A DNA stretch of 64,000 bases from Lampris incognitus. Taxonomy: Eukaryota > Chordata > Actinopteri > Lampriformes > Lampridae. The position numbers and the translations under genes are program-made. Location: positions 80,754,672 to 80,818,671 of the forward strand of contig NC_079212.1 in the NCBI RefSeq assembly GCF_029633865.1, in the 5' to 3' direction. The notes beneath the pieces are model-generated. The model saw only the letters and a program-made list of their open reading frames with translations. It was not told where the DNA came from and did no database searches. This document shows, piece by piece, positions 1-12,199 of the stretch; positions within the stretch are counted from its first letter, which is position 1, and every line of letters starts with the position of its first letter.

Positions 1-1085
1 GTGAAATACTTCCTCTCATTAATGCCACCAGGCTAGGCTACATGGTTACATGGCTAGGGTAAATGGCTACCAGGCTAGGCTACATGGCGGCTACAGCAAA
101 CGGGGTTATGAACTACTTCCTCTCATTCATGCTACCAGGCTAGGCTTACATGGCCACATGGCTACATGACTACTACAACAAACTGGGTTAGGTGAACTAC
201 TTCCTCTCATTTAATGCTACCAGACAAGGCTACATGGTTAGACTACATGTCTACCAGGCTAGGCTACATGGCTTCATGGCTGCTACCGCAAACCGGGTTA
301 GGTGAACTACTTCCTCTCATTAATGCTACCAGGCTAGGCTACATGGTTACATGGCTACCACGCTAGGCTACATGGCTGCTACAGCAAACTGGGTTATAAA
401 CTACTTCCTCTCATTAATGCTACCAGGCTAGGCTTACATGGCTTACATGGCTACATGTCTGCTACAACAAACTGGGTTATGAACTACTTCCTCTCATTAA
501 TGCTACCAGGCTAGGCTTACATAGCTACACGACTGCTAAAGCAAACTGGGTTATGAACTACTTCCTCTCATTAATGCTACCATGCTAGGCTTACATGGCT
601 ACATGACTGCTACAACAAACTGGGTTAGGTGAACTACTTCCTCTCATTAATGCTACCAGGCTAAGCTTACATGGCTACATGACTGCTGCCGCAAACCGGG
701 GTAGGTGAACTACTTCTTCTCATTAATGCTACCAGGCTAGGCTACATGGTTACATGGCTACCAGGCTAGGCTACATGGCTGCTACAGCAAACTGGGTTAT
801 AAACTACTTCCTCTCATTAATGCTACCAGGCTAGGCTCACATGGCTTACATGGCTACATGACTGCTACAACAAATTGGGTTAGGTGAACTACTTCCTCTC
901 ATTAATGCTACCAGGCTAGGCTCACATAGCTTACATGGCTACCAGGCTAGGCTACATGGCTGCTACAGAAACCTGGGTTATGAACTACTTCCTCTCATTA
1001 ATGCTACCAGGCTAGGCTCACATGGCTTACATGGCTACATGACTGCTACAACAAATTGGGTTAGGTGAATTACTTCCTCTCATTA
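1..1085. repeat. Satellite A: GGCTA-rich tandem array, units of 74-110 bp
   Basis: The marker TTCCTCTCATT (or a one-base variant) recurs at 10, 117, 201, 311, 405, 488, 562, 638, 714, 808, 893, 989 and 1074, giving 13 unit starts with spacings of 107, 84, 110, 94, 83, 74, 76, 76, 94, 85, 96 and 85 bp. Each unit reads roughly GTGAACTACTTCCTCTCATT, then AATGCTACCAGGCTAGGCT, then a variable run of short GGCTACATG-like blocks, and ends CAAACTGGGTTA. Length differences come from gain or loss of the short internal blocks, so the array is tandem at two scales. It is cut by the left window edge, so its full size is unknown. No open frame of note crosses it. It shares no obvious sequence with the larger array to the right. 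Confidence 0.93.
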
Positions 1086-1113
1086 ACGCGCGGTGCTACG
1101 AGCAGGCGAACTG
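1086..1113. repeat. Decayed terminal unit of satellite A
   Basis: After the last TTCCTCTCATT the sequence still shows GCTACGAGCAGGCGAACTGG, which aligns to the usual unit end GCTACAGCAAACTGGG with small changes. This looks like a degenerate array edge before the inverted-repeat segment begins. The call rests on visual alignment only. Confidence 0.45.
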
Positions 1114-1636
1114 GGGCTCGTTTGAGCCAGAGCCCTAGAAAGAGAGAGTTGCGTCAACTCCGTAGAAGTCAATGGGCCAATTATTTAACAGCAATGGCGG
1201 ATCATGGGAGCCACCGATAGTTCCAAACAGTGCGGCCCGGGGCAATAGGATTTCTATGGCGAAGGACTGTTTCTCGCATTAATCAAAGGTTAATTTACAG
1301 GTAAGAAGCTACAGTTGACATTTTAATGATGACCATTTTACAAGCACGTTTGAATCAAATTAACGATGTAATTTAAAGCGAGACAGCTCGTCAATTCCTA
1401 CACATGCGCATAGAATATGTGTCACGTTGGAATATATCTATATCTATATATAAATGTAAAATCTGACAATATTGGTTAGTAGTTACCAGAAATCGCGGCT
1501 AAGCAGTTAATTTAAATGACCCGCCAAGCTTCGTTTGGAACTATTCGGCGGCTACATGAACCACGTGACCTTCTCGCCTTCTGACCCCCTCATTGACGCA
1601 ACTCTCTCTTTCTAGGGCTCTGGTTTGAGCGAACCC
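1114..1636. mobile_element. Inverted-repeat-bounded segment, possible MITE or foldback element
   Basis: Positions 1127-1157 (starting CCAGAGCCCTAG, ending TTGCGTCAA) are the exact reverse complement of 1593-1623, a perfect 31-bp inverted repeat. The arms extend outward by 13 bp on each side (1114-1126 and 1624-1636) with 8 of 13 matches, and all five differences are transitions. The 435 bp between the perfect arms contains no convincing gene. Paired inverted termini around a short noncoding body fit a nonautonomous DNA transposon. I could not identify a target-site duplication or assign a family, so an inverted duplication of a short sequence is an alternative explanation. Confidence 0.45.
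1431..1455. repeat. Short TA-rich microsatellite
   Basis: A run of TATATC/TATA-type units is visible inside the inverted-repeat segment. It is short and imperfect, and nothing suggests a function. Confidence 0.6.
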
Positions 1637-1675
1637 GTGACCGAGCGGTGGGAGGCGGCATGAAGGAAACGTTAG

Positions 1676-1686
1676 TGCGCTTGCGC
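1676..1686. promoter_or_regulatory. NRF1-like palindromic site
   Basis: TGCGCTTGCGC differs at the central base from the well-known NRF1 motif TGCGCATGCGC. It lies about 600 bp upstream of the coding exon and just before the CAG tract. It could serve a promoter, but a single motif match with one mismatch is weak evidence. Confidence 0.3.
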
Positions 1687-1701
1687 TATGGGCTGCACCA
1701 T

Positions 1702-2153
<452 letters not shown>

Positions 2154-2271
2154 AGTAGACGGGGCCCCGCCTCCGACGCTGTACACGTCATCCATGTTTG
2201 TAACCCACTAAACAGAAGGGCTGCCGTAAGGAACGTGTTGTCAGTTAAACTCTTGCTGCACGATTACTGGG
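2154..2271 (+). promoter_or_regulatory. Probable CpG-rich proximal promoter and 5' UTR of the exon 1 gene
   Basis: The base composition changes sharply here: GGGGCCCCGCCTCC at 2161-2174 contains a GC-box-like (Sp/KLF) sequence on the minus strand, and CpG dinucleotides are frequent through the promoter and exon (about 23 by eye in 2160-2460) while they are rare in the satellite. An in-frame TAA at 2227-2229 precedes the ATG at 2272, so the reading frame does not extend upstream. The ATG is preceded by GGG, giving a purine at -3. The transcription start site cannot be fixed from sequence. Confidence 0.5.
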
Positions 2272-2433
2272 ATGACTTTTGCTGGACACGAGGAGGATCT
2301 ATTTCCTGCTGACGACGGTCTGTTTGCCGACACGTTTTCCGAAGACAGCGTGTATAAATTCTTCGGCCAAGAAGTAAAGATCAGCCAGAAGTTCGGCGCA
2401 AACCTCGGCGTGGCTGCGCCGGTGTGGGACGCT
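2272..2433 (+). CDS. eef1akmt3: First coding exon of a probable EEF1A lysine methyltransferase 3 (METTL21B-like)
   Basis: The exon encodes 54 residues beginning MTFAGHEEDLFP. Residues 16-24 (GLFADTFSE), a middle block GQEVKISQKFGANLGVAA (residues 32-49) and a final VWDA (51-54) match the N-terminal layout of the METTL21 family of seven-beta-strand lysine methyltransferases. The GLFAD segment points to EEF1AKMT3 rather than METTL21A, C or D. In that family this region precedes the S-adenosylmethionine-binding ELGAGTG motif, which is absent here and must lie in later exons. The enzyme is known to methylate a lysine of translation elongation factor eEF1A and is associated with the cytosol and centrosome. 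The open frame continues only seven codons past a GT donor at codon 54, so I end the exon at the donor, giving a phase 0 intron. No later exon is visible in the window, so the gene is incomplete here; a lone retained exon or pseudogene is possible. The assignment is from family recall, without a database search. Confidence 0.72.
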
Positions 2434-2439
2434 GTAAGA
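2434..2439 (+). promoter_or_regulatory. Splice donor of intron 1
   Basis: GACGCT is followed by GTAAGA, a strong U1-type donor, exactly where homology to the family (VWDA, then a hydrophobic helix in full-length proteins) breaks off. Reading through the donor gives seven unrelated codons and a TAA. No matching acceptor followed by a METTL21-like exon was seen in the remaining window. Confidence 0.75.
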
Positions 2440-2994
2440 CTAGTGGCCATAAGTTAAAGTACAGGTGAACGATATCCAAATTATCACATCGCATCACGGC
2501 CTTTTTTCTAAACAACATTTTGTAAACCTGATTAAATAATGTCAGCCTGTTCCGAAAGCATGGTGGTCTGCCACTGTACAGCTTTTCGTTTAAACTGAAG
2601 TAGACATTTTACAACAATATATGGCAAATAACACACCAGTAATAGGCTCTTTAGAAAACGGAGCACACAATGTAAACATAATTATAACCTTATAAGACAC
2701 AAAAAAATAGAAGAAAATAGGGGTCTCTTCTAATAATTCTAAGGTATCAATAATGTTCATTAGTTTTTTTGATGTTTTCTTTTTCATATTCTTTAGTCAT
2801 TTGCAGTACTATCTTAGTTCTCATCAAGAAACAACAATAAGGGTTGTGTCAGTATAATTGTAGGTAAATTATTTATCCATGTTTACCTAAAATAAAGCAT
2901 TCAACAGAAATTTAATTTTCTTAAAACCCCATTGTAATTCCAAATGTAGTATTGTTTCACATAAAATGGGAAAAAGAAAAGATTTTGGAATCAG
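2440..2994 (+). other. Presumed start of intron 1, unique A+T-rich DNA
   Basis: This stretch is A+T-rich with stops in all frames. It holds several A- and T-runs (around 2700-2710 and 2765-2785) and a chance AATAAA near 2891. I see no exon, RNA gene or tandem structure in it. It separates the exon from the repeat region by only about 560 bp. Confidence 0.6.
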
Positions 2995-3090
2995 TCGAGG
3001 CCGCCGCTGGTGCTGTGCCTTCACAGGGTACCGACAGCAACTGTAAAATCCACTGTGGCGACCCCTAAGCTACAGGGAACAAGCCGAAAG
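2995..3090 (+). mobile_element. Probable 3' fragment of a dispersed retroelement abutting satellite B
   Basis: The block is G+C-richer than its surroundings and contains CCACTGTGGCGACCCCTAAG followed by GGGAACAAGCCGAAAGAAGAA. From memory, a CCACTGTGGCGACCCCTAA...AGCCGAAAGAAGAAG tail is a very common interspersed repeat end in teleost genomes; here the middle carries a few extra bases (GCTACA). Its A/G-rich tail runs without a gap into the first satellite monomer. The family is not assigned and a repeat-library search would settle it. Confidence 0.45.
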
Positions 3091-4710
3091 AAGAATACAT
3101 GTCAAACCAGAAAGTAGTGCTATGAAGACAGAATAATACATGTCAAACCAGAAAGTAGTGCTATGAAGACAGAAGAATACATGTCAAACCAGAAAGTAGT
3201 GCTATGAAGACAGAAGAATACATGACAGACCAGAAAGTAGTGCTATGAAGGCAGAAGAATACATGACAGACCAGAAAGTAGTGCTATGAAGACAGAAGAA
3301 TACATGACAGACTAGAAAGTAGTGCTATAAAGTCGGAAGAATACATGTCAAACCAGAAAGTAGCGCTATGAAGACAGAAGAATACATGACAGATCAGAAA
3401 GTAGTGCTTAAAAGACAGAAGAATGCATGTCAAACCAGAAAGTAGTGCTATAGACAGAAGAATACATGTCAAACCAGAAAGTAATGCTATGAAGACAGAA
3501 GAATACATGACAGACCAGAAAGTAGTGCTTAAAAGACAGTAGAATACATGTCAAACCAGAAAGTAGTGCTATGAAGACAGAAGAATACATGTCAGACCAG
3601 AAAGTAGTGCTATGAAGACACACGAATCCATGAACGATCAGAAAGTAGTGCTTAAAAGACAGAATAATACATGTCAAACCAGAAAGTAGAGCTATAGACA
3701 GAAGAATACATGTCAACCAGAAAGTAGTGCTATGAAGACAGAAGAATACATGTCAAACCAGAAAGTAGTGCTATGAAGACAGAAGAATACATATCAAACC
3801 AGAAAGTAGCGCTAGGAAGACAGAAGAATACATGTCAAACCAGAAAGTAGTGCTATAGACAGAAGAATACATGTCAAACCAGAAAGTAGTGCTATGAAGA
3901 CAGAATAATACATTGCAAACCAGAAAGTAGTGCTATGAAGACAGAAGAATACATGCCAAACCAGTCAGTAGTGCTATGAATACGGAAGAATACATGTAGA
4001 ACCAGAAAGTACTGCTAAAAAGACACAAGAATACATTTCAAACCAGAAAGTAGTGCTATAAAGACAGACGAATACATATCAAACCAGAAAGTAGCGCTAG
4101 GAAGACAGAAGAATACATGACAGACCAGAAAGTAGTGCTTAAAAGACAAGAATACATGTCAAACCAGAAAGTAGTGCTATAGACAGAAGAATACATGTCA
4201 AACCAGAATGTAGTGCTATGAAGACAGAAGAATACATGACAGACCAGAAAGTAGTACATAAAAGACACAAGAATACATGTCAAACCAGAAAGTAGCGCTA
4301 TGAAGACAGAGGAATACATGACAGACCAGAAAGTACTGTTGTAAAGACAGTTGAATACATGTCAAACCAGAAAGTAGTGCTATGAAGACAGAAGAATACA
4401 TGTCAAACCAGAAAGTAGTGCTATAAAGACAGAAGAATACATGACAGACCAGAAAGTAGTGCTTAAAAGACAGAAGAATCACAAACCAGAAAGTACTGCT
4501 GTAAAGACAGTAGAATACATGTCAAACCAGAAAGTAGTGCTATAAAGACAGAAGAATACATTTCAAACCAGAAAGTAGTGCTATAAAGACAGAAGAATAC
4601 ATGACAGACCAGAAAGTAGTGCTTAAAAGACAGAAGAATACATGTCAAACCAGAAAGTAGTGCTATGAAGACAGAATAATACATGTCAAATCAGAAAGTA
4701 GCGCTAGGAA
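3089..4710. repeat. Left edge of satellite B, less homogenised
   Basis: This part has many private variants, such as a GAATCCATGAACGATCAG monomer near 3626 and several one-off substitutions, and I found no clean long period in it. Array edges that escape unequal exchange usually look like this. It contains the first 37-bp monomer (GAATCACAAACC, near 4476) and the CATAAAAGACA variants that reappear deep in the array. Confidence 0.7.
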
Positions 4711-7700
4711 GACAGAAAAATACATGACAGACCAGAAAGTAGTGCTATGAAGACAGAAGAATACATGTCAAACCAGAAAGTAGTGCTATAGACAGAAGAA
4801 TACATGTCAGACCAGAATGTAGTGCTATGAAGACAGAAGAATACATGACAGACCAGAAAGTAGTACATAAAAGACAGAAGAATACATGTCAAACCAGAAA
4901 GTAGCGCTATGAAGACAGAGGAATACATGTCAAACCAGAAAGTAGTGCTATGAAGACAGAAGAATACATGTCAAACCAGAAAGTACTGCGGTAAAGAAAG
5001 AATAATACATGTCAAACCAGAAAGTAGCGCTATGAAGACAGAAGAATACATGCCAAACCAGAAAGTAGTGCTATGAATACAGAAGAGTACATGTAAAACC
5101 AGAAAGTAGTGCTATAAAAACAGAAGAATACATGTCAAACCAGACAGTAGTGCTATAAAGACAGACGAATACATATCAAACCAGAAAGTAGTGCTATGAA
5201 TACAGAAGAATACATGTCAAACCAGAAAGTAGTGCTATGAAGACAGAAGAATACATGCCAAACCAGAAAGTAGTGCTATGAAGACAGAAGACTGTATGTC
5301 AAACCAGAAAGTAGTGCTATAAAGACAGAAGAATACATGTCAAACCAGAAAGTACTGTTGGAAAGACAGAAGAATTCATGTCAAACCAGAAAGTACTGCG
5401 GTAAAGACAGAATAATACATGTCAAGCCAGAAAGTAGTGCTATGAAGACAGAAGAATACATGACGGACCAGAAAGTATTGCTATAAAGACAGAAGAATAC
5501 ATGTCAAACCAAAAAGTAGTGCTGTAAGGACAATACATGTCAAACCAGAAAGTATTGCTATAAAGACAGAATAATACATGTCAAACCAGAAAGTACTGCT
5601 GTAAAGACAGAAGAATACATGTCAAACCAGAAAGTACTGCTGTAAAGACAGAAGAATACATGTCAAACCAGAAAGTACTGCTGTAATGACTGAATAATAC
5701 ATGTCAAACTAGAAAGTAGTGCTATGAAGACAGAAGAATACATGACAGATCAGAATGTCAAACCAGAAAGTACTGTTGTGAAGACAGTAGAATACATGTC
5801 AAACCAGAAAGTAGTGCTATAAAGACAGTAGAATACATGTCAAAGCAGAAAGTAGTGCTATAAAGACAGAAGAATACATGACAGACCAGAAAGTAGTGCT
5901 ATGAAGACAGAAGAATACATGACAGACCAGAAAGTATTGCTGTAAAGACAGAAGAATACATGTCAAACCACAAAGTAGTGCTGTAAAGACAATACATGTC
6001 AAACCAGAAAGTATTGCTATAAAGACAGAATAATACATGTCAAACCAGAAAGTACTGCTGTAAAGACAGAAGAATACATGTCAAACCAGAAAGTACTGCT
6101 GTAAAGACAGAAGAATACATGTCAAACCAGAAAGTACTGCTGTAATGACTGAATAATACATGTCAAACTAGAAAATAGTGCTATGAAGACAGAAGAATAC
6201 ATGACAGATCAGAAAGTACTGTTATAAAGACACAAGAATACATGTCAAACCAGAAAGTACTGTTGTAAAGACAGTAGAATACATGACAAACCAGAAAGTA
6301 GTGCTATAAAGACAGAAGAATACATGTCAAAACAGAAAGTAGTGCTATAAAGACAGAAGAATACATGACAGACCAGAAAGTAGTGCTATGAAGACAGAAG
6401 AATACATGACAGACCAGAAAGTAGTGCTATAAAGACAGACGAATACATGTCAAACCAGAAAGTACTGTTGTAAAGACAGTAGAATACGTGTCAAACCAGA
6501 AAGTACTGCTATAAAGACACAAAAATACATGTCAAACCAGAAAGTACTGTTGTAAAGACAGTAGAATACATGTCAAACCAGAAAGTAGTGCTATGAAGAC
6601 AGAAGAATACATCACAGACCAGAAAGTAGTGCTATGAAGACAGAAAAATACATGACAGACCAGAAAGTAGTGCTATGAAGACAGAAGAATACATGTCAAA
6701 CCAGAAAGTAGTGCTATAGACAGAAGAATACATGTCAGACCAGAATGTAGTGCTATGAAGACAGAAGAATACATGACAGACCAGAAAGTAGTACATAAAA
6801 GACAGAAGAATACATGTCAAACCAGAAAGTAGCGCTATGAAGACAGAGGAATACATGTCAAACCAGAAAGTAGTGCTATGAAGACAGAAGAATACATGTC
6901 AAACCAGAAAGTACTGCGGTAAAGAAAGAATAATACATGTCAAACCAGAAAGTAGCGCTATGAAGACAGAAGAATACATGCCAAACCAGAAAGTAGTGCT
7001 ATGAATACAGAAGAGTACATGTAAAACCAGAAAGTAGTGCTATAAAAACAGAAGAATACATGTCAAACCAGACAGTAGTGCTATAAAGACAGACGAATAC
7101 ATATCAAACCAGAAAGTAGTGCTATGAATACAGAAGAATACATGTCAAACCAGAAAGTAGTGCTATGAAGACAGAAGAATACATGCCAAACCAGAAAGTA
7201 GTGCTATGAAGACAGAAGACTGTATGTCAAACCAGAAAGTAGTGCTATAAAGACAGAAGAATACATGTCAAACCAGAAAGTACTGTTGGAAAGACAGAAG
7301 AATTCATGTCAAACCAGAAAGTACTGCGGTAAAGACAGAATAATACATGTCAAGCCAGAAAGTAGTGCTATGAAGACAGAAGAATACATGACGGACCAGA
7401 AAGTATTGCTATAAAGACAGAAGAATACATGTCAAACCAAAAAGTAGTGCTGTAAGGACAATACATGTCAAACCAGAAAGTATTGCTATAAAGACAGAAT
7501 AATACATGTCAAACCAGAAAGTACTGCTGTAAAGACAGAAGAATACATGTCAAACCAGAAAGTACTGCTGTAAAGACAGAAGAATACATGTCAAACCAGA
7601 AAGTACTGCTGTAATGACTGAATAATACATGTCAAACTAGAAAGTAGTGCTATGAAGACAGAAGAATACATGACAGATCAGAATGTCAAACCAGAAAGTA

Positions 7701-10320
7701 CTGTTGTGAAGACAGTAGAATACATGTCAAACCAGAAAGTAGTGCTATAAAGACAGTAGAATACATGTCAAAGCAGAAAGTAGTGCTATAAAGACAGAAG
7801 AATACATGACAGACCAGAAAGTAGTGCTATGAAGACAGAAGAATACATGACAGACCAGAAAGTATTGCTGTAAAGACAGAAGAATACATGTCAAACCACA
7901 AAGTAGTGCTGTAAAGACAATACATGTCAAACCAGAAAGTATTGCTATAAAGACAGAATAATACATGTCAAACCAGAAAGTACTGCTGTAAAGACAGAAG
8001 AATACATGTCAAACCAGAAAGTACTGCTGTAAAGACAGAAGAATACATGTCAAACCAGAAAGTACTGCTGTAATGACTGAATAATACATGTCAAACTAGA
8101 AAATAGTGCTATGAAGACAGAAGAATACATGACAGATCAGAAAGTACTGTTATAAAGACACAAGAATACATGTCAAACCAGAAAGTACTGTTGTAAAGAC
8201 AGTAGAATACATGACAAACCAGAAAGTAGTGCTATAAAGACAGAAGAATACATGTCAAAACAGAAAGTAGTGCTATAAAGACAGAAGAATACATGACAGA
8301 CCAGAAAGTAGTGCTATGAAGACAGAAGAATACATGACAGACCAGAAAGTAGTGCTATAAAGACAGACGAATACATGTCAAACCAGAAAGTACTGTTGTA
8401 AAGACAGTAGAATACGTGTCAAACCAGAAAGTACTGCTATAAAGACACAAAAATACATGTCAAACCAGAAAGTACTGTTGTAAAGACAGTAGAATACATG
8501 TCAAACCAGAAAGTAGTGCTATGAAGACAGAAGAATACATCACAGACCAGAAAGTAGTGCTATGAAGACAGAAAAATACATGACAGACCAGAAAGTAGTG
8601 CTATGAAGACAGAAGAATACATGTCAAACCAGAAAGTAGTGCTATAGACAGAAGAATACATGTCAGACCAGAATGTAGTGCTATGAAGACAGAAGAATAC
8701 ATGACAGACCAGAAAGTAGTACATAAAAGACAGAAGAATACATGTCAAACCAGAAAGTAGCGCTATGAAGACAGAGGAATACATGTCAAACCAGAAAGTA
8801 GTGCTATGAAGACAGAAGAATACATGTCAAACCAGAAAGTACTGCGGTAAAGAAAGAATAATACATGTCAAACCAGAAAGTAGCGCTATGAAGACAGAAG
8901 AATACATGCCAAACCAGAAAGTAGTGCTATGAATACAGAAGAGTACATGTAAAACCAGAAAGTAGTGCTATAAAAACAGAAGAATACATGTCAAACCAGA
9001 CAGTAGTGCTATAAAGACAGACGAATACATATCAAACCAGAAAGTAGTGCTATGAATACAGAAGAATACATGTCAAACCAGAAAGTAGTGCTATGAAGAC
9101 AGAAGAATACATGCCAAACCAGAAAGTAGTGCTATGAAGACAGAAGACTGTATGTCAAACCAGAAAGTAGTGCTATAAAGACAGAAGAATACATGTCAAA
9201 CCAGAAAGTACTGTTGGAAAGACAGAAGAATTCATGTCAAACCAGAAAGTACTGCGGTAAAGACAGAATAATACATGTCAAGCCAGAAAGTAGTGCTATG
9301 AAGACAGAAGAATACATGACGGACCAGAAAGTATTGCTATAAAGACAGAAGAATACATGTCAAACCAAAAAGTAGTGCTGTAAGGACAATACATGTCAAA
9401 CCAGAAAGTATTGCTATAAAGACAGAATAATACATGTCAAACCAGAAAGTACTGCTGTAAAGACAGAAGAATACATGTCAAACCAGAAAGTACTGCTGTA
9501 AAGACAGAAGAATACATGTCAAACCAGAAAGTACTGCTGTAATGACTGAATAATACATGTCAAACTAGAAAGTAGTGCTATGAAGACAGAAGAATACATG
9601 ACAGATCAGAATGTCAAACCAGAAAGTACTGTTGTGAAGACAGTAGAATACATGTCAAACCAGAAAGTAGTGCTATAAAGACAGTAGAATACATGTCAAA
9701 GCAGAAAGTAGTGCTATAAAGACAGAAGAATACATGACAGACCAGAAAGTAGTGCTATGAAGACAGAAGAATACATGACAGACCAGAAAGTATTGCTGTA
9801 AAGACAGAAGAATACATGTCAAACCACAAAGTAGTGCTGTAAAGACAATACATGTCAAACCAGAAAGTATTGCTATAAAGACAGAATAATACATGTCAAA
9901 CCAGAAAGTACTGCTGTAAAGACAGAAGAATACATGTCAAACCAGAAAGTACTGCTGTAAAGACAGAAGAATACATGTCAAACCAGAAAGTACTGCTGTA
10001 ATGACTGAATAATACATGTCAAACTAGAAAATAGTGCTATGAAGACAGAAGAATACATGACAGATCAGAAAGTACTGTTATAAAGACACAAGAATACATG
10101 TCAAACCAGAAAGTACTGTTGTAAAGACAGTAGAATACATGACAAACCAGAAAGTAGTGCTATAAAGACAGAAGAATACATGTCAAAACAGAAAGTAGTG
10201 CTATAAAGACAGAAGAATACATGACAGACCAGAAAGTAGTGCTATGAAGACAGAAGAATACATGACAGACCAGAAAGTAGTGCTATAAAGACAGACGAAT
10301 ACATGTCAAACCAGAAAGTA
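4711..10320. repeat. 1928-bp higher-order repeat, about 2.9 copies
   Basis: The marker GACAGAAAAATACATGACAG occurs at 4711, 6639 and 8567, spaced exactly 1928 bp. A truncated monomer (GATCAGAATGTCAAACC near 5750, 7678 and 9606) and a GACTGTATGTC variant (near 5289, 7217 and 9145) recur at the same distance. The period is 47 monomers with small indels. The third copy loses homology near 10320, where AGTACTGTTG is replaced by AGTAGCGCTAGG. The stretches I compared between copies showed no differences, so the duplication is recent or the copies are actively homogenised. Confidence 0.93.
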
Positions 10321-10699
10321 GCGCTAGGAAGACAGAAGAATACATGACAGACCAGAAAGTAGTGCTTAAAAGACAGAAGAATACATGTCAAACCAGAAAG
10401 TAGTGCTATAGACAGAAGAATACATGTCAAACCAGAAAGTAGTGCTATGAAGACAGAAGAATACATGACAGACCAGAAAGTAGTGCTTAAAAGACAGAAG
10501 AATACATGTCAAACCAGAAAGTAGTGCTATAGACAGAAGAATACATGTCAAACCAGAAAGTAGCGCTATGAAGACAGAGGAATACATGACAGACCAGAAA
10601 GTAGTGTTGTAAAGACAGTTGAATACATGTCAAACCAGAAAGTAGTGCTATGAAGACAGAAGAATACATGTCAAACAAGAAAGTAGTGCTATGAAGACA

Positions 10700-11900
10700 G
10701 AAGAATCCATGAAAGACCAGAAAGTAGTGCTATGAAGACAGAAGAATACATGACAAACCAGAAAGTACTGTTGTAAAGACAGTAGAATACGTGTCAAACC
10801 AGAAAGTATTGCTATAAAGACACAAGAATACATGTCAAACCAGAAAGTACTGTTGTAAAGACAGTAGAATACATGTCAAACCAGAAAGTAGTGATGTAAT
10901 GACTGAATAATACATGTCAACCTAGAAAGTAGTGCTATGAAGACAGAAGAATACATGACAAACCAGAAAGTACTGCTATAAAGACAGAAGAATACATGTC
11001 AAACCAGAAAGTACTGTTGTAAAGACAGTAGAATACATGTCAAACCAGAAAGTAGTGCTATAAAGACAGAAGAATACATGTCAAACCAGAAAGTAGTGCT
11101 ATAAAGACAGAAGAATACATGTCAAACCAGAAAGTAGTGCTATGAAGACAGAAGAATACATGACAGACCAGAAAGTAGTGCTTAAAAGACAGAAGAATAC
11201 ATGTCAAACCAGAAAGTAGCGCTATGAAGACAGAAGAATACATGAAAGACCAGAAAGTAGTGCTATGAAGACGGAAGAATACATGACAAACCAGAAAGTA
11301 CTGTTGTAAAGACAGTAGAATACGTGTCAAACCAGAAAGTATTGCTATAAAGACACAAGAATACATGTCAAACCAGAAAGTACTGTTGTAAAGACAGTAG
11401 AATACATGTCAAACCAGAAAGCAGTGATGTAATGACTGAATAATACATGTCAACCTAGAAAGTAGTGCTATGAAGACAGAAGAATACATGACAAACCAGA
11501 AAGTACTGCTATAAAGACAGAAGAATACATGTCAAACCAGAAAGTACTGTTGTAAAGACAGTAGAATACATGTCAAACCAGAAAGTAGTGCTATAAAGAC
11601 AGAAGAATACATGTCAAACCAGAAAGTAGTGCTATAAAGACAGAAGAATACATGTCAAACCAGAAAGTAGTGCTATGAAGACAGAAGAATACATGACAGA
11701 CCAGAAAGTAGTGCTTAAAAGACAGAAGAATACATGTCAAACCAGAAAGTAGCGCTATGAAGACAGAAGAATACATGAAAGACCAGAAAGTAGTGCTATG
11801 AAGACAGAAGAATACATGACAAACCAGAAAGTACTGTTGTAAAGACAGTAGAATACGTGTCAAACCAGAAAGTACTGCTATAAAGACACAAAAATACATT
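10700..11900. repeat. 533-bp higher-order repeat, about 2.2 copies
   Basis: The unusual GTGATGTAATGACTG variant, followed by TCAACCTAGAAAG, occurs at 10891 and 11424, 533 bp apart, which is 13 monomers. A third partial copy runs to about 11870 before it diverges. Copies differ by scattered substitutions (GAATCC versus GAATAC, AAAGTAG versus AAAGCAG), so this block is older or less homogenised than the 1928-bp one. Confidence 0.85.
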
Positions 11901-12199
11901 TCAAACCAGAAAGTACCGTTGTAAAGACAGTACCATACATGTTAAACCAGAAAGTAGTGCTATAAAGACAGAAGAATACATCACAGACCAGAAAGTAGTG
12001 CTATGAAGACAGAAGAATACATCACAGACCAGAAAGTAGTGCTATAAAGACAGAAGAATACATGTCAAACCAGAAAGTAGCGCTAGGAAGACAGAAGAAT
12101 ACATGACAGACCAGAAAGTAGTGCTTAAAAGACAGAAGAATACATGTCAAACCAGAAAGTAGTGCTATAGACAGAAGAATACATGTCAAACTAGAAAGT

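Noticed and set aside
2241..2450. Minus-strand open frame opposite the methyltransferase exon
   Set aside because: It is the antisense shadow of the exon; the plus strand has family homology, a good start context and a splice donor.
2590..2787. Minus-strand 65-codon frame in the presumed intron
   Set aside because: A/T-rich, Lys- and Phe-rich chance frame with no motif.
3040..3075. TGTGGCGACCCC as a retroviral or Ty3-type primer-binding site
   Set aside because: It resembles TGGCGACC-type primer-binding sites, but there is no preceding LTR with TG...CA ends and no gag or pol sequence nearby; a retroelement tail is the simpler reading.
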